Source: Methanomicrobiaceae archaeon (GTDB taxonomy: Archaea > Halobacteriota > Methanomicrobia > Methanomicrobiales > Methanomicrobiaceae). Taken from it: a stretch of 50,976 bases of DNA. Positions 42,850-50,976 of the stretch are shown here, piece by piece. The stretch spans positions 1 through 50,976 of the forward strand of contig JAFGWE010000040.1 of assembly GCA_016937345.1 (NCBI GenBank), read 5' to 3'. The notes beneath the pieces are model-generated. The model was given only the letters and a program-made list of their open reading frames with translations, did no database searches and had not been told where the DNA came from. Position 1 is the stretch's first letter. Every line of letters begins with the position of its first letter. The translations under genes were made by a program, and so were the position numbers.

Positions 42850-44007
42850 TTATTTTTCCATTACTATCTTATGCATAAGAGCTGTTATGCCCGGTTTTGC
42901 CCTTCTTCTGCTCCTGCCATAGCCACCCATTCCTGCCGGAGGCTCCTCAAACATCTCGGTATCAAGCCTGTCTGATATTTCGTCAAAAATTCTTTTGTAT
43001 GCAGGGCAGTGCGGATCAACACCTTTTACCTCACCGCCGGTTGGTGCAATTGCATTATACGGGCATCCTCCACGGCAGTAAGTGATGTGCCGGCAGCTTT
43101 TGCAGTTTTCATCTACGTAATTTTTAAACTCCTGCATAAGCCGCCATGCCTTTGTGCTTTCAATCTCTTCCTGCGACGGATTGTCATGCACATTCCCCAT
43201 CACGTATTCCGGCATTCCGACAAAACGGTAGCACGGGTATATGCCGCCGTCAGGCCCTATTGCAAATGTTGTTCCCATACAGTCCGCGAATGTGCATACA
43301 TTTCCCCTTCTTGTAAAGACACACCGGCAGAGATCGTTTATGTTCATGATCACGGCCTTATTCATGTGAAGAAGAGCCATGTCCAGAAGATATACTAAAA
43401 GTTCTCCGTATTTTTCAGGTGCAAGAGCATATTTTTCAGGTTCATTATCCCTAAGGGAGGGAAGTGCCGGATGAAGCTTTAAGGTTAAGCCGTTGTCCAT
43501 GAAAAATTTAAAAATCTCTTCCCTTTTTTCATACGAATCTGCAGTGAATGTGCATATGAATCTTACATCAAGTCCGTTTTCGGTTGCGATTTTATATCCC
43601 TCAAATGTCCTGTCATAGTATCCCTCACCTCTCTGGGAATCGTTGATCTCTTTTGGCCCGTCAATGCTTGAGCCAACCGGGATGTTGTACTCCGCAAATA
43701 TCTTTGCTAATTCAGGAGTCATCCTCCAGAGATTTGTCTGTATGGCAAATGTCGGTTCAAGGTGGCGAAGTCCATCTGAGAGAAGAGGCAGGGCCTCTTT
43801 ATAAAATTCGGGACCTGCAAGAAGGGGCTCTCCGCCGTGGAAGGTCACTGTAACCTGATAATCGTGCAGTTGTTCTAACCATTCTACCGTTTTTTTTATG
43901 GTATCAATTGCCATAACAGGAGAATCCTCCTCCGAACTCCAGCAGTATCTGCAGTTTGCGGGGCATCCGAGGGTGGGGATGAGCATTACATGAAAGGGAC
44001 TTTTCAT
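42850..44007 (-). CDS. Radical SAM/SPASM enzyme, putative peptide-modifying
   Basis: The 385-residue protein has the radical SAM motif CPANCRYC (Cys15, Cys19, Cys22), the Gly-rich TFHGGEPLLAG and a C-terminal SPASM region with many Cys (CRCVFTRRGNVCTFADC, IYPCYRF, CKSCRHITYCRGGCP, PHCP) that should hold two further [4Fe-4S] clusters. This architecture is shared by enzymes that modify peptides or mature sulfatases; the closest match I recall is an uncharacterised Methanomicrobiales family. No sulfatase or convincing precursor peptide lies beside it. Upstream is a cupin on the other strand and beyond that mmp10. Confidence 0.88.
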   Translation of the reverse strand: MKSPFHVMLIPTLGCPANCRYCWSSEEDSPVMAIDTIKKTVEWLEQLHDYQVTVTFHGGEPLLAGPEFYKEALPLLSDGLRHLEPTFAIQTNLWRMTPELAKIFAEYNIPVGSSIDGPKEINDSQRGEGYYDRTFEGYKIATENGLDVRFICTFTADSYEKREEIFKFFMDNGLTLKLHPALPSLRDNEPEKYALAPEKYGELLVYLLDMALLHMNKAVIMNINDLCRCVFTRRGNVCTFADCMGTTFAIGPDGGIYPCYRFVGMPEYVMGNVHDNPSQEEIESTKAWRLMQEFKNYVDENCKSCRHITYCRGGCPYNAIAPTGGEVKGVDPHCPAYKRIFDEISDRLDTEMFEEPPAGMGGYGRSRRRAKPGITALMHKIVMEK

Positions 44008-44164
44008 CAGAATACTTTTTGCCGCTCTTTAAAGTATAATTTACCTGTATTGCATCAGACCAAAATTTCTATTTCTCCTTTACTAAGAATTCATTTGTCT
44101 CCGGCATAACTATATACGCAATTTACTCATATGAACAATAAATCAAAAAAAGGAGGCAAAATTT

Positions 44165-44506
44165 ATGATAGCAATGAAACATGTTTCTGATTTTGCAGTG
44201 CAGAAAAATCCCCATAATGTTGATGCAAAAAAGATATATGAGACAGAGCATGCAACAGCGGTTGTGATTACCCTTAAACCGGGTGAGTCATTAAAAAAGC
44301 ATAAGACACCGGTTGATGTATTTTTCTATGTTCTTGAGGGAACAGCTGTTGTCGAGATTGGAGATGAGAGACAGACAGCAACAGAGGATATGATAATAGA
44401 AAGCCCTGCAAATATCCCGCACAGATGGATAAATGACGGGCCGGATCTGTTCAGGGTGCTTGTTGTTAAAGTTCCTGCACCGACAACAGAAACAAAAATA
44501 CTTTAA
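44165..44506 (+). CDS. Small cupin-domain protein
   Basis: The 113-residue protein is a single cupin barrel. Motif 1 is PGESLKKHKTPVDVFFYVLEG (His46, but no second His two residues on) and motif 2 is PANIPHRWIND (His86), so metal binding may use His46, Glu59 and His86 or be weak. ATG 44165 has a strong AGGAGG 8 bases upstream and a TATA-like CTATATACG near 44110. It sits between the divergent radical SAM gene and the convergent mmp10 (28-base gap). Function unknown. Confidence 0.88.
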   Translation: MIAMKHVSDFAVQKNPHNVDAKKIYETEHATAVVITLKPGESLKKHKTPVDVFFYVLEGTAVVEIGDERQTATEDMIIESPANIPHRWINDGPDLFRVLVVKVPAPTTETKIL

Positions 44507-44534
44507 AAAATATTCCCAAAATGGTCTGTTAAAA

Positions 44535-45788
44535 TTATTCTTCTGTTTTTATTTCTTTTCCGTACATGTTGATAAGCCGTATCAGGTCGGAAAATCCATC
44601 CATCTCCATCTGCAGGACGCCGTTTTTATCCATTCCCATGCTTGTCTCGCCATCGGCTGTCAGCATATCCGGTCCTCTTATTACTGTTCTTTGCACACCG
44701 TCTGCAGACAGGACTTCTGTCGCCTCTTTTTCATGAACAAAGCATCTTCCGGGTATTATTACAGTTTCAGAAAGTCTGGATAGATCAATATATTTTAAGT
44801 CATCTATTGTAATAAGGCACGCAATCTCTTTTTTCGTCCCGTAAACCCAGGATTTGTTTCCGCAGGCATCAAGAATCTTCTGAATCGGACGTGCCGCAAT
44901 GCTTCCGGTGATAATCGTTGCATCCTTTTGTACTCGCGGAAGTTTTTCCAGAAGATCAGGTTCGTCCATTATAGCAAACGGCGATCCGATGTCAGGGTCT
45001 CCAAGAGGTGTTCCGTTTATCTTAAAGCTGTAGCGTGAGTTTAAGGAGACTATCATCTCGGCAAATTCCCTGACAGTCTGGACTCTCTGACCTTCTATTA
45101 TCGGGGCATTTCCAAGTATAAGCCCCTGGTCGGTGCGGTTTGCAAACCTCATTAAAATAAGGCCTTTAACCTTGCAGTCTTCAAGCCATCTGCACATATC
45201 CTCAAGGACTTCGCCGTCGTTTACACCCGGAATTATGACTGCTGCGGCATATACATCTATTTTTGTGCAGAGTCTTTTAAAGACCTCAAGGGAGGCTTCA
45301 GGTGTTGGGTCGCCCATGTAATCCGCACGAAGTCTCGGATCGGATGAAAATACTGTAAATGATATCTCGGTAAGGCCGTTTTTGACCATCAAATCCGCAA
45401 TTTCGGGATCATCAAAACCTTTGCCGCTTGTGTACCCGATATGTATGGGAACCTCCATGCTGCCTAAAATTTCCATTAAGTCCCGGAATTCCGGATAGCA
45501 TGAGGGGTCTCCGCCGCCGCTTATTGTAATCTTTTCAAGCTCGCCCCCCATCATCTGGAGGTTTGCAAGGATATCGTCTGCAACACTGCGGAGGGGCTTG
45601 AATCCCTCGTATTTCTCCCGTACACCGTTTGTGCAGTAGTCACAGCCCTTTGTAAAGGGAAGACAGTATTTACACCCGAATGGTTCGGGTTCTTCCTCTT
45701 TTTTGAGGCGCTTGAAGTAACAATATCTGCAAAAACCCCGGCAGTCGGCTCCGGGGCTTCCTCCTATGTCTACGGTAAGGTGCGCCAT
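44535..45788 (-). CDS. mmp10: Mmp10, radical SAM arginine methylase of methyl-CoM reductase
   Basis: Mmp10 is the cobalamin-dependent radical SAM enzyme that makes the 5-methylarginine in the McrA active site. The 417-residue protein begins MAHLTVDIGGSPGADC and has the motif CRGFCRYC (Cys16, Cys20, Cys23), followed by the family's extra Cys pairs (FGCKYC, Cys39/42, and GCDYC, Cys49/52), ISGGGDPSCYPEF, and a C-terminal part ending in the acidic KTEE. AGGA lies 6 bases before the ATG. McrA itself is not in this window. Convergent with the cupin gene. Confidence 0.95.
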   Translation of the reverse strand: MAHLTVDIGGSPGADCRGFCRYCYFKRLKKEEEPEPFGCKYCLPFTKGCDYCTNGVREKYEGFKPLRSVADDILANLQMMGGELEKITISGGGDPSCYPEFRDLMEILGSMEVPIHIGYTSGKGFDDPEIADLMVKNGLTEISFTVFSSDPRLRADYMGDPTPEASLEVFKRLCTKIDVYAAAVIIPGVNDGEVLEDMCRWLEDCKVKGLILMRFANRTDQGLILGNAPIIEGQRVQTVREFAEMIVSLNSRYSFKINGTPLGDPDIGSPFAIMDEPDLLEKLPRVQKDATIITGSIAARPIQKILDACGNKSWVYGTKKEIACLITIDDLKYIDLSRLSETVIIPGRCFVHEKEATEVLSADGVQRTVIRGPDMLTADGETSMGMDKNGVLQMEMDGFSDLIRLINMYGKEIKTEE

Positions 45789-45870
45789 AATTAATCCTAA
45801 GTATTGTTTTGTTATTTTGAAGGTTTAAATAATGGGTTTTTATCTCTCAGACAAAAATCAAAACATCACA

Positions 45871-45880
45871 TTTTTTATAC
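45871..45880 (+). promoter_or_regulatory. TATA box of tRNA-Thr
   Basis: TTTTTTATAC lies 24-33 bases before the mature 5' end of the tRNA, the usual archaeal distance. Confidence 0.6.
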
Positions 45881-45903
45881 AGAACATCCAACATTAGTAG
45901 AGC

Positions 45904-45975
45904 GCCTCAGTGGCTTAGCGGCATAGCGGCTGATTTGTAATCAGCAGGTCGGGGGTTCAATTCCCTCCTGAGGCT
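45904..45975 (+). tRNA. tRNA-Thr (anticodon TGT)
   Basis: A 72-base cloverleaf: acceptor GCCTCAG/CTGAGGC, D arm with G10:C25, anticodon arm GCTGA-TTTGTAA-TCAGC, T arm GGGGG-TTCAATT-CCCTC, discriminator T73, as usual for archaeal tRNA-Thr. No intron, no encoded CCA. A T6 tract (45975-45980) follows at once and should terminate transcription. Confidence 0.97.
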
Positions 45976-46062
45976 TTTTTAAGAACTATTTTGTATTTCA
46001 AAGACTTTTCAGAATAAATATTTTCTACAGGTTTTTATTTAATTATAGCAATAGATAAATCC

Positions 46063-46491
46063 ATGGATCAAAACTTTTGCAGGCACTATAAAGGCGACTG
46101 TTACCCTCCTACAAACAGGTATTGCAGAAACTGTCCGGAAGCGGAACCTGCCTGCAACAGAATATGGCAGGCGGTTTTAGATCTTTCAAATTCAAACAAC
46201 GGCGGCCCCGTAATTTTGCCTGACACACGTGCTGTCATGTATCCAAACCCGAAGAACCCGAATATCGTTCATCTTAAAATAAATGTAAAATGGAATCTTA
46301 CAAAAGAGGATTTTCTGCACTATATCGCAACCGGACATGCCAGAATGGGCCGAAAGGAGCAGAGAAAAGATCCTTCTGTTTCACCAAGCCTTACAAGACA
46401 GGAACCATACGTTCATTCAATAGCCAAAATGTTAGGCGGAACAAAGAATCCTTTAATACAGGATGTATTAAAAAATCAGAAAGGAAAATAA
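46063..46491 (+). CDS. Cys-rich small protein of unknown family
   Basis: The 142-residue protein has five Cys in its first 31 residues (Cys6, 13, 21, 24 and 31: FCRHYKGDC, RYCRNC, PAC), which could bind zinc or an iron-sulfur cluster. The rest is soluble: IWQAVLDLSNSNNGGPVILP, an alpha/beta middle with VHLKINVKWNLTKEDFLHYI, and a basic C-terminus. I do not recognise the family. No ribosome site is visible; a TATA-like TTTTTATTTAATTATAG (46031-46047) about 20-30 bases upstream suggests a leaderless message. It lies alone between tRNA-Thr and the convergent DUF3089 gene. Confidence 0.78.
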   Translation: MDQNFCRHYKGDCYPPTNRYCRNCPEAEPACNRIWQAVLDLSNSNNGGPVILPDTRAVMYPNPKNPNIVHLKINVKWNLTKEDFLHYIATGHARMGRKEQRKDPSVSPSLTRQEPYVHSIAKMLGGTKNPLIQDVLKNQKGK

Positions 46492-46521
46492 GGTTTGAAA
46501 TGAAGAAAGATTCTTTCAGAT

Positions 46522-47625
46522 CTAAAAACCCCTTTTTCCCATATATGCCTTAATCCTCTCTCCGACATTCTTCCTCAGATTTTCATAAAATATCGCATAG
46601 TCATACATGTGATAAACCCCTTTTGGAAATGTAACGCTTGTTGCAGGAAGCTCTTCCGGGTTTGATATATCAGTAATCACAAGAGCGTTCCCGACAACCT
46701 GAGCCGCCGCAAAATTCGGATACCTGTCAGGTTTTTCCTGGTGTTCATGCTTAAAAAACACAGCCCCGATATTCATAGAGGCCGGTGCAAACGTAGTGTC
46801 CGTCTTCCAGTTGAGAGGATTTACAACAAAAGTTCCCGGAATAATTGTCGGGCCTTCCTTCTCCTTATCCTTCTCATCCGATATTGTATTATATGCTACA
46901 AAACAGCCGGTATCGGTTTCATTTACACTAATCCTCATAAGGGGATTTATTTTAAGATCAGACGGTGTTATGGAGTATCCTATCGTATATGCACAGACCA
47001 GACGTTTTAATGATTCAAGATCCCCTGTTAGAAGTTCTCCTGCCTTTGAAAGTTCAACCACCCTCACAGACCCCTGACTGTGTGCCGCAAGGATTATCGG
47101 CCGCTCTCCCTTGTTTATGTTTTTCAGGAAATAGTCAAACGCCCTTATAAGATCATTCTGGCCCAAATCAAATATTGGTCTGGCGTCTGTGAGCATCAGG
47201 GGATTTATCTTCACATTGTTCTGCCTGTAATAAGGTGCATAGATATTTGCCTGACCATCAAAGATGCTTGCCTGCTCAACAATCGTCCACTCAGCCTTTT
47301 TCCTTAACTCAGGGTCCTTTATATCCATAAGATATGTTTTATCATCCGAAAGAATGGTAGGATAAACAAAGAATACATCAACAGGCTGTTTTTCGCAGCT
47401 GAAATATTCAGGAAGGCGAACCCAGCAGTCAGGACTGTTATATTCAGGAGCATCAGGTACATCCCTGTCAGGATCAAAAGGCGGAAGCGTCACAGGAACG
47501 CCCAGTTTCTCCCCCCTTAACTCATACAATCCGTCCGGATTCTTATTCTTCGGAGTTGAAACTGCAGTGCTGCAGCATACGGATACTGCAGCGGCTGCAA
47601 ATAAAAGACCAGTACTGATAGTCAA
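46522..47625 (-). CDS. DUF3089 alpha/beta hydrolase, exported
   Basis: The 367-residue protein is a predicted extracellular alpha/beta hydrolase: VDVFFVYPTILSDDKTYLMD, FDGQANIYAPYYRQ and a nucleophile elbow AAHSQGSVRVVEL are DUF3089 hallmarks. An N-terminal hydrophobic segment (GLLFAAAAVSV) ending in CC gives a signal or lipoprotein-like anchor. I start at TTG 47625, preceded by GGAGGGG (10 bases); a TTG at 47679 is upstream of the transcript start predicted from the TATA box (47683-47695). Substrate unknown; relatives are lipase-like. Confidence 0.82.
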   Translation of the reverse strand: MTISTGLLFAAAAVSVCCSTAVSTPKNKNPDGLYELRGEKLGVPVTLPPFDPDRDVPDAPEYNSPDCWVRLPEYFSCEKQPVDVFFVYPTILSDDKTYLMDIKDPELRKKAEWTIVEQASIFDGQANIYAPYYRQNNVKINPLMLTDARPIFDLGQNDLIRAFDYFLKNINKGERPIILAAHSQGSVRVVELSKAGELLTGDLESLKRLVCAYTIGYSITPSDLKINPLMRISVNETDTGCFVAYNTISDEKDKEKEGPTIIPGTFVVNPLNWKTDTTFAPASMNIGAVFFKHEHQEKPDRYPNFAAAQVVGNALVITDISNPEELPATSVTFPKGVYHMYDYAIFYENLRKNVGERIKAYMGKRGF

Positions 47626-47682
47626 AAAAATATATGCCCCTCCAAATTGTCTGATTTCATAATTAGCCTTTATTTCCAATTA

Positions 47683-47695
47683 TTTTTATAATTTA
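47683..47695 (-). promoter_or_regulatory. TATA box of the DUF3089 gene
   Basis: Minus-strand TAAATTATAAAAA predicts a transcript start near 47663. That excludes the TTG at 47679 and supports the TTG at 47625. Confidence 0.5.
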
Positions 47696-47778
47696 TGAAA
47701 ATTGGAAGGAAAGATATTTCGGGATACATACTTTCTCTAAATTAAATGCAGGTGAAAACCTATACAGATTTCAAATAA

Positions 47779-49626
47779 TTACTCTGCCGGCCGGTATTTG
47801 CCCTCAGGAACAAAAATCGCAAACAAAACCCCGTTTTCGTCTCCATTCTCCTCAATAGTAATACCGGTTATACCAAGAATCTGCCTTATCAAAAACAGTC
47901 CAAGACCTGTATTTTCACCATAGCGGGGATTAAAAATCATCTCTTTATTCTCTATAGAAATCCCCCTGCCGTCATCGGAATATTCTATTAAAAGCCCGCC
48001 GGAAACCTCAGATGCAAAGATTCCAATTTTTTTCACATCCCCTCCATGACGAATGGTGTTTTCTATCAGATTATAAAAGACACCCCGAATCATTGGATCC
48101 GCATAAATCTCCCATCCGGAAGTCTGGTTTCTAACATTTATGTCAACATCCTCGGCAACATAACGGAGATCATCAATTATATCATAGAGATTATACCATG
48201 TCGAACTCTCGATTCCAAGATCCTGATACTCACTTGTGAAAATAATCTGATCCCTTATCTTGTCAAGCCGCATTGCTGCACTTTTAAGATATGCCCTGGA
48301 CTTCTCCGGGTCGGTTTCATCCTCAGTGAGGGAAATAAACGCCATAACCTTTGCCAGATTATTTAAGACATCATGCCTTGTAATGCTGTTTAACAAAGAG
48401 AGTTTTTTATTTAGCTCCGACATTGTTTCATGCGCAAGCTTCCCCTCGGATATATCCAGTATCAGCCCCTCAAGTGCCAGAAGCCTGCCGTTTTCAAATA
48501 CTCCCCGTCCCTGCTCCCAAACCCATTTTTCCTCACAGGATTTGCTTATAATACGATATAGAAGCTGGAATGGCTTTAAATTGCAGAGGCTTTCCTGAAT
48601 GGTATCCCCGACCATCATCCTGTCATTAGGGTGAATTATCGACCCGTAAGAGACTTTTGCATTATTAACAATGTCCTCCGGAGAATAGCCTGTCAGCTCC
48701 ATGCATCCGGCACTGATAAACTGCATAGTCCAGTCAGAATCATTCAGACACCTGTATGCAACTCCGGGGAGATTATCCATCAGTGTCTCCATCATCCGGT
48801 TCTTCTCAAAAAGATCACTTTCAGTCTGTTTTATTGCCGAAATATCCCTGATAGACTCAATTGCACCCTCTATCTCTCCGGCCGGACCGTAAAGCGGAGA
48901 TGCCCTGAGCCAGAGATAGCCTCCTTTTCCCCCGTAAAGTTTGGGAGCAAAAAACTCTGATGTAATCTTGTCACCCTCAAGGGTGATGCGGTAGTTGCTC
49001 TCAGGTTTAATTGAACCGGGATCAATCAACTGATTTATTAATATCGGCCTTCTTTCACCAACAAAAGGATATGAATATTCATAGTTGCCCTTCCCAATCA
49101 TATCCTCTCTTTTAACTCCGCTCATCTTCTCCATTGCCTGATTCCACTCAATTACAACTCCTTTTTTATCAATTGCAAATGTGGCATCAGGCAAAAATTC
49201 GATTATTTCTTTAAGGCGTCTGTTGGATTCTTTAATCAACATCTCAGAGCTTCTAAGCAGAACCGCCTTTTTAATGGAGTTTGAAAGCTCTGCAAACTGG
49301 GATTTTGGATCCCCGCCCTTTTGGATGTAATAATCAGCACCTTCATTTAAGGCCTCAATAACTACTTTTTCCCTTCCTTTTCCCGTAAAAATAATAAAAG
49401 GAATATTATTCCCTGATTTGCGCACCGCTTTTAAGACCGCAATACCGCTCATTCCTGATAACTCATAATCAGAGACCACCGCATCATAATTCCTGGTTTT
49501 GAGCATTTCAAGCCCTTCTTTTCCTGACAGAGCTTTATCTACCCTTATATCTCCGGATTTTTCAAGAAACATCCCGGTTATTTCAAGAATGTCAGGTTCG
49601 TCATCAATTAAAAGCAGTGAAATCAT
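47779..49626 (-). CDS. REC-PAS-PAS hybrid histidine kinase
   Basis: The 615-residue cytoplasmic protein has a receiver domain (1-120; Asp8/Asp9, phospho-acceptor Asp53, Lys103), PAS1 (about 137-260, with a PAC-like YLWLRASPLYGPAGE), PAS2 (about 275-395), then a phospho-acceptor helix with His418 in NSITRHDVLNNL, common in methanogen kinases, and a HATPase domain (N-box FYNLIENTIRHGG, G1 DDGRGI, G2 TGLGLF). No membrane segment, so it senses a soluble signal or cofactor. The receiver at the N-terminus suggests it is itself controlled by another kinase. No separate output regulator is adjacent. Confidence 0.93.
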   Translation of the reverse strand: MISLLLIDDEPDILEITGMFLEKSGDIRVDKALSGKEGLEMLKTRNYDAVVSDYELSGMSGIAVLKAVRKSGNNIPFIIFTGKGREKVVIEALNEGADYYIQKGGDPKSQFAELSNSIKKAVLLRSSEMLIKESNRRLKEIIEFLPDATFAIDKKGVVIEWNQAMEKMSGVKREDMIGKGNYEYSYPFVGERRPILINQLIDPGSIKPESNYRITLEGDKITSEFFAPKLYGGKGGYLWLRASPLYGPAGEIEGAIESIRDISAIKQTESDLFEKNRMMETLMDNLPGVAYRCLNDSDWTMQFISAGCMELTGYSPEDIVNNAKVSYGSIIHPNDRMMVGDTIQESLCNLKPFQLLYRIISKSCEEKWVWEQGRGVFENGRLLALEGLILDISEGKLAHETMSELNKKLSLLNSITRHDVLNNLAKVMAFISLTEDETDPEKSRAYLKSAAMRLDKIRDQIIFTSEYQDLGIESSTWYNLYDIIDDLRYVAEDVDINVRNQTSGWEIYADPMIRGVFYNLIENTIRHGGDVKKIGIFASEVSGGLLIEYSDDGRGISIENKEMIFNPRYGENTGLGLFLIRQILGITGITIEENGDENGVLFAIFVPEGKYRPAE

Positions 49627-49637
49627 CTGATGAGTGA

Positions 49638-49648
49638 GTGATAATCAC
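49638..49648. promoter_or_regulatory. Palindrome near the histidine kinase start, possible operator
   Basis: GTGATAATCAC is a perfect 11-base palindrome (GTGAT-A-ATCAC) 12-22 bases upstream of the kinase start codon, between a TATA-like element (near 49660) and the ATG. It lies inside a wider imperfect dyad with outer arms TGATG and CATCA. Protein binding is inference. Confidence 0.35.
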
Positions 49649-49795
49649 ACATCATACATTAATATTTTTGCACCATTATTCTCAATCATAAAATAATTAA
49701 AAAAGAAGGCATCAACCAAAAAAACTGAATCTCTTTTCTTCTGTCTCACAGTCGCATTTATCGCATAAACCACCCAAATAAAATTTAAGGAGAAT

Positions 49796-50976
49796 ATGAT
49801 ACCTGAAAAAAGCATAGGACTTTTAAGGACACTTACACTTCCCGAGGTTACACTTTCAGGAATTGGAGTGATTCTCGGAGCAGGAATCTATGCACTTATT
49901 GGAGAAGCGGCATCAATGTCCGGAAATGCCCTGTGGCTTTCCTTTGCATTTTCATCACTTATTGCCGCATTTACAGGTTTATCATATATGGAACTCTCTT
50001 CAATGTTTCCACTCGCAGGAGCAGAATATGAATATACAAAAAATTCATTCGGACCTTCTCTGGCATTTGTCATTGGAATGCTTGTAATATTATCCGGAGT
50101 TTTAGGGGCATCAACGGTAGCCCTCGGCTTTGCAGGATATCTCAATGGTTTTTTTAACATTCCAATCCTGCCTGCTGCTATAATCCTTCTTATATTACTC
50201 TCATTCATACTTGTTGCCGGAATAAAACAGTCCACAAAAGTTGCAATAATATGTACACTGGTTGAAGCAGGAGGTCTTGTCGGAATTATAATAATCGGAA
50301 TTCCATATATAGGCAGTGTTGATTATCTTGCAATGCCGCTTGGACTTGCAGGTATTTTTCAGGCATCGGCACTGCTTTTTTTTGCTTATCAGGGATTTGA
50401 GGAGATTGTTAAATTATCCGAAGAGACTGTTGAGCCTGAAAAGAACATCCCAAAAGGTCTGATTCTTGCAATAATTATTACAATAATTCTCTATCTGGCA
50501 GTATCCATATCAATTGTAAGTATCGGCGGCTGGGAGGAGGTTGCAGGCTCACCAAACCCGTTTGCAAAGATAGCCGGCATCGCAATTTCGGGCGGATATC
50601 CCCTTTTTACAGTAATAGCACTTTTTGCAACGGCAAACACAGTCCTGCTGATGCTGCTTTCCGGTTCAAGAATCATGTATGGTATGGCAAAAAGAAGCAG
50701 GTTGCCTGAAAGTTTTGCCAGGATACATCAAAAAAGAAAAACACCCATAGTCACAATTGCTGTCTGCTGCCTTTTATCGATACTCTTTCTTGGCCTTGGA
50801 GATATCAGGGATGTTGCATACTTCACAAACTTTACCCTGTTTGTGACATTTGCAGTCATAAATACAGCTGTTATTGCACTAAGGTTTCAGATGCCTGAAT
50901 ACAGGCGTCCCTTCAGAGTTCCCGGATCTGTATTTAAAGTACCGGCTATTCCGGCAGCAGGACTTATAACATGCCT
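49796..50976 (+). CDS. APC-family amino acid permease, N-terminal part
   Basis: The frame is open to the window edge, so 393 residues are visible and the C-terminal end is missing. The protein opens MIPEKSIGLLRTLTLPEV and shows the APC fold: LSGIGVILGAGIYALIGEA (unwound helix 1 with GxG), SYMELSSMFPLAGAEYEY, FFAYQGFEEIVKLSEETVEP (helix 6) and KNIPKGLILAI, with about ten hydrophobic helices so far. It resembles CAT-type cationic amino acid transporters, but specificity is not decided. AAGGAG lies 4 bases before the ATG. Confidence 0.93.
   Translation, partial: MIPEKSIGLLRTLTLPEVTLSGIGVILGAGIYALIGEAASMSGNALWLSFAFSSLIAAFTGLSYMELSSMFPLAGAEYEYTKNSFGPSLAFVIGMLVILSGVLGASTVALGFAGYLNGFFNIPILPAAIILLILLSFILVAGIKQSTKVAIICTLVEAGGLVGIIIIGIPYIGSVDYLAMPLGLAGIFQASALLFFAYQGFEEIVKLSEETVEPEKNIPKGLILAIIITIILYLAVSISIVSIGGWEEVAGSPNPFAKIAGIAISGGYPLFTVIALFATANTVLLMLLSGSRIMYGMAKRSRLPESFARIHQKRKTPIVTIAVCCLLSILFLGLGDIRDVAYFTNFTLFVTFAVINTAVIALRFQMPEYRRPFRVPGSVFKVPAIPAAGLITC

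Noticed and set aside
44069-44107. 12-codon ORF (MPETNEFLVKEK) upstream of the SPASM radical SAM gene, considered as a precursor peptide
   Set aside because: Too short, without leader/core character or Cys, and without its own ribosome site; probably chance.
1-50976. CRISPR arrays, insertion sequences, integrases, toxin-antitoxin or defence genes
   Set aside because: None was seen: no direct repeat-spacer arrays, no transposase or integrase motifs, and the tRNA genes have no adjacent attachment-site duplication.

Overview
The window is chromosomal DNA of a methanogenic archaeon, most likely of the order Methanomicrobiales. The evidence is a partial mer gene (methanogenesis), the methanogen marker genes mmp2, mtxX and mmp10, an archaeal information-processing set (TFB, Gar1, SRP19, RFC large subunit, aIF5B, S6e, S8e, L10e, GatDE, a histone), archaeal-type TATA boxes and T-tract ends, and an incomplete reductive TCA pathway. 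The base composition is moderately AT-rich, which would suit Methanoplanus or Methanolacinia better than GC-rich relatives; that genus guess is inference. No insertion sequence, prophage, CRISPR array or integron was seen. This is mostly core genome with a few accessory genes.

Layout. 1-3340: divergent mer (cut by the window edge) and a large tubulin/FtsZ-like gene with a repetitive tail. 3404-8130: tRNA-Ala, gar1-tfb, srp19-PHP, hypB, S8e, and an unknown gene with a DUF2240 gene. 8226-10824: aIF5B-S6e and tRNA-His. 10924-13278: an operon of two universal-stress-type proteins around an ArsB/NhaD-type transporter. 13453-16122: two exported transglutaminase-like paralogues, one lacking the catalytic Cys, and a lipoprotein. 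16254-21123: archaemetzincin, UPF0146, RfcL, mmp2-mtxX and a histone. 21256-24668: methionine adenosyltransferase followed by hisG-hisA-hisB. 24856-31878: fumarase (alpha, beta), korDABC, sucCD and the c-di-AMP synthase dacZ, all on one strand. 32184-38071: L10e, an SsuABC/TauABC-type importer and a secreted propeller/PKD protein. 38289-45788: argH-gatD-gatE, a SPASM radical SAM enzyme, a cupin and mmp10. 45904-50976: tRNA-Thr, a Cys-rich orphan, a DUF3089 hydrolase, a REC-PAS-PAS histidine kinase and the start of an amino acid permease.

How the genes fit together. Fumarase, 2-oxoglutarate:ferredoxin oxidoreductase and succinyl-CoA synthetase would carry malate-derived carbon (fumarate, succinate, succinyl-CoA) to 2-oxoglutarate for glutamate-family amino acids; fumarate reductase is not in the window. 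dacZ lies 24 bases behind sucD, so a second-messenger cyclase may be co-expressed with this pathway. mer, hypB, mmp2, mtxX and mmp10 serve or are tied to methanogenesis, including modification of methyl-CoM reductase by Mmp10.

The least explained loci are the FtsZ-like protein with degenerate nucleotide-binding loops and a roughly 500-residue tail, the active/Ser-substituted transglutaminase pair, the USP-transporter-USP operon, the DacZ/TCA linkage, the unusual Cys spacing in KorD, and the radical SAM-cupin-Mmp10 neighbourhood. Starts were corrected from the longest ORF wherever a Shine-Dalgarno site, a TATA box or the family N-terminus indicated it.
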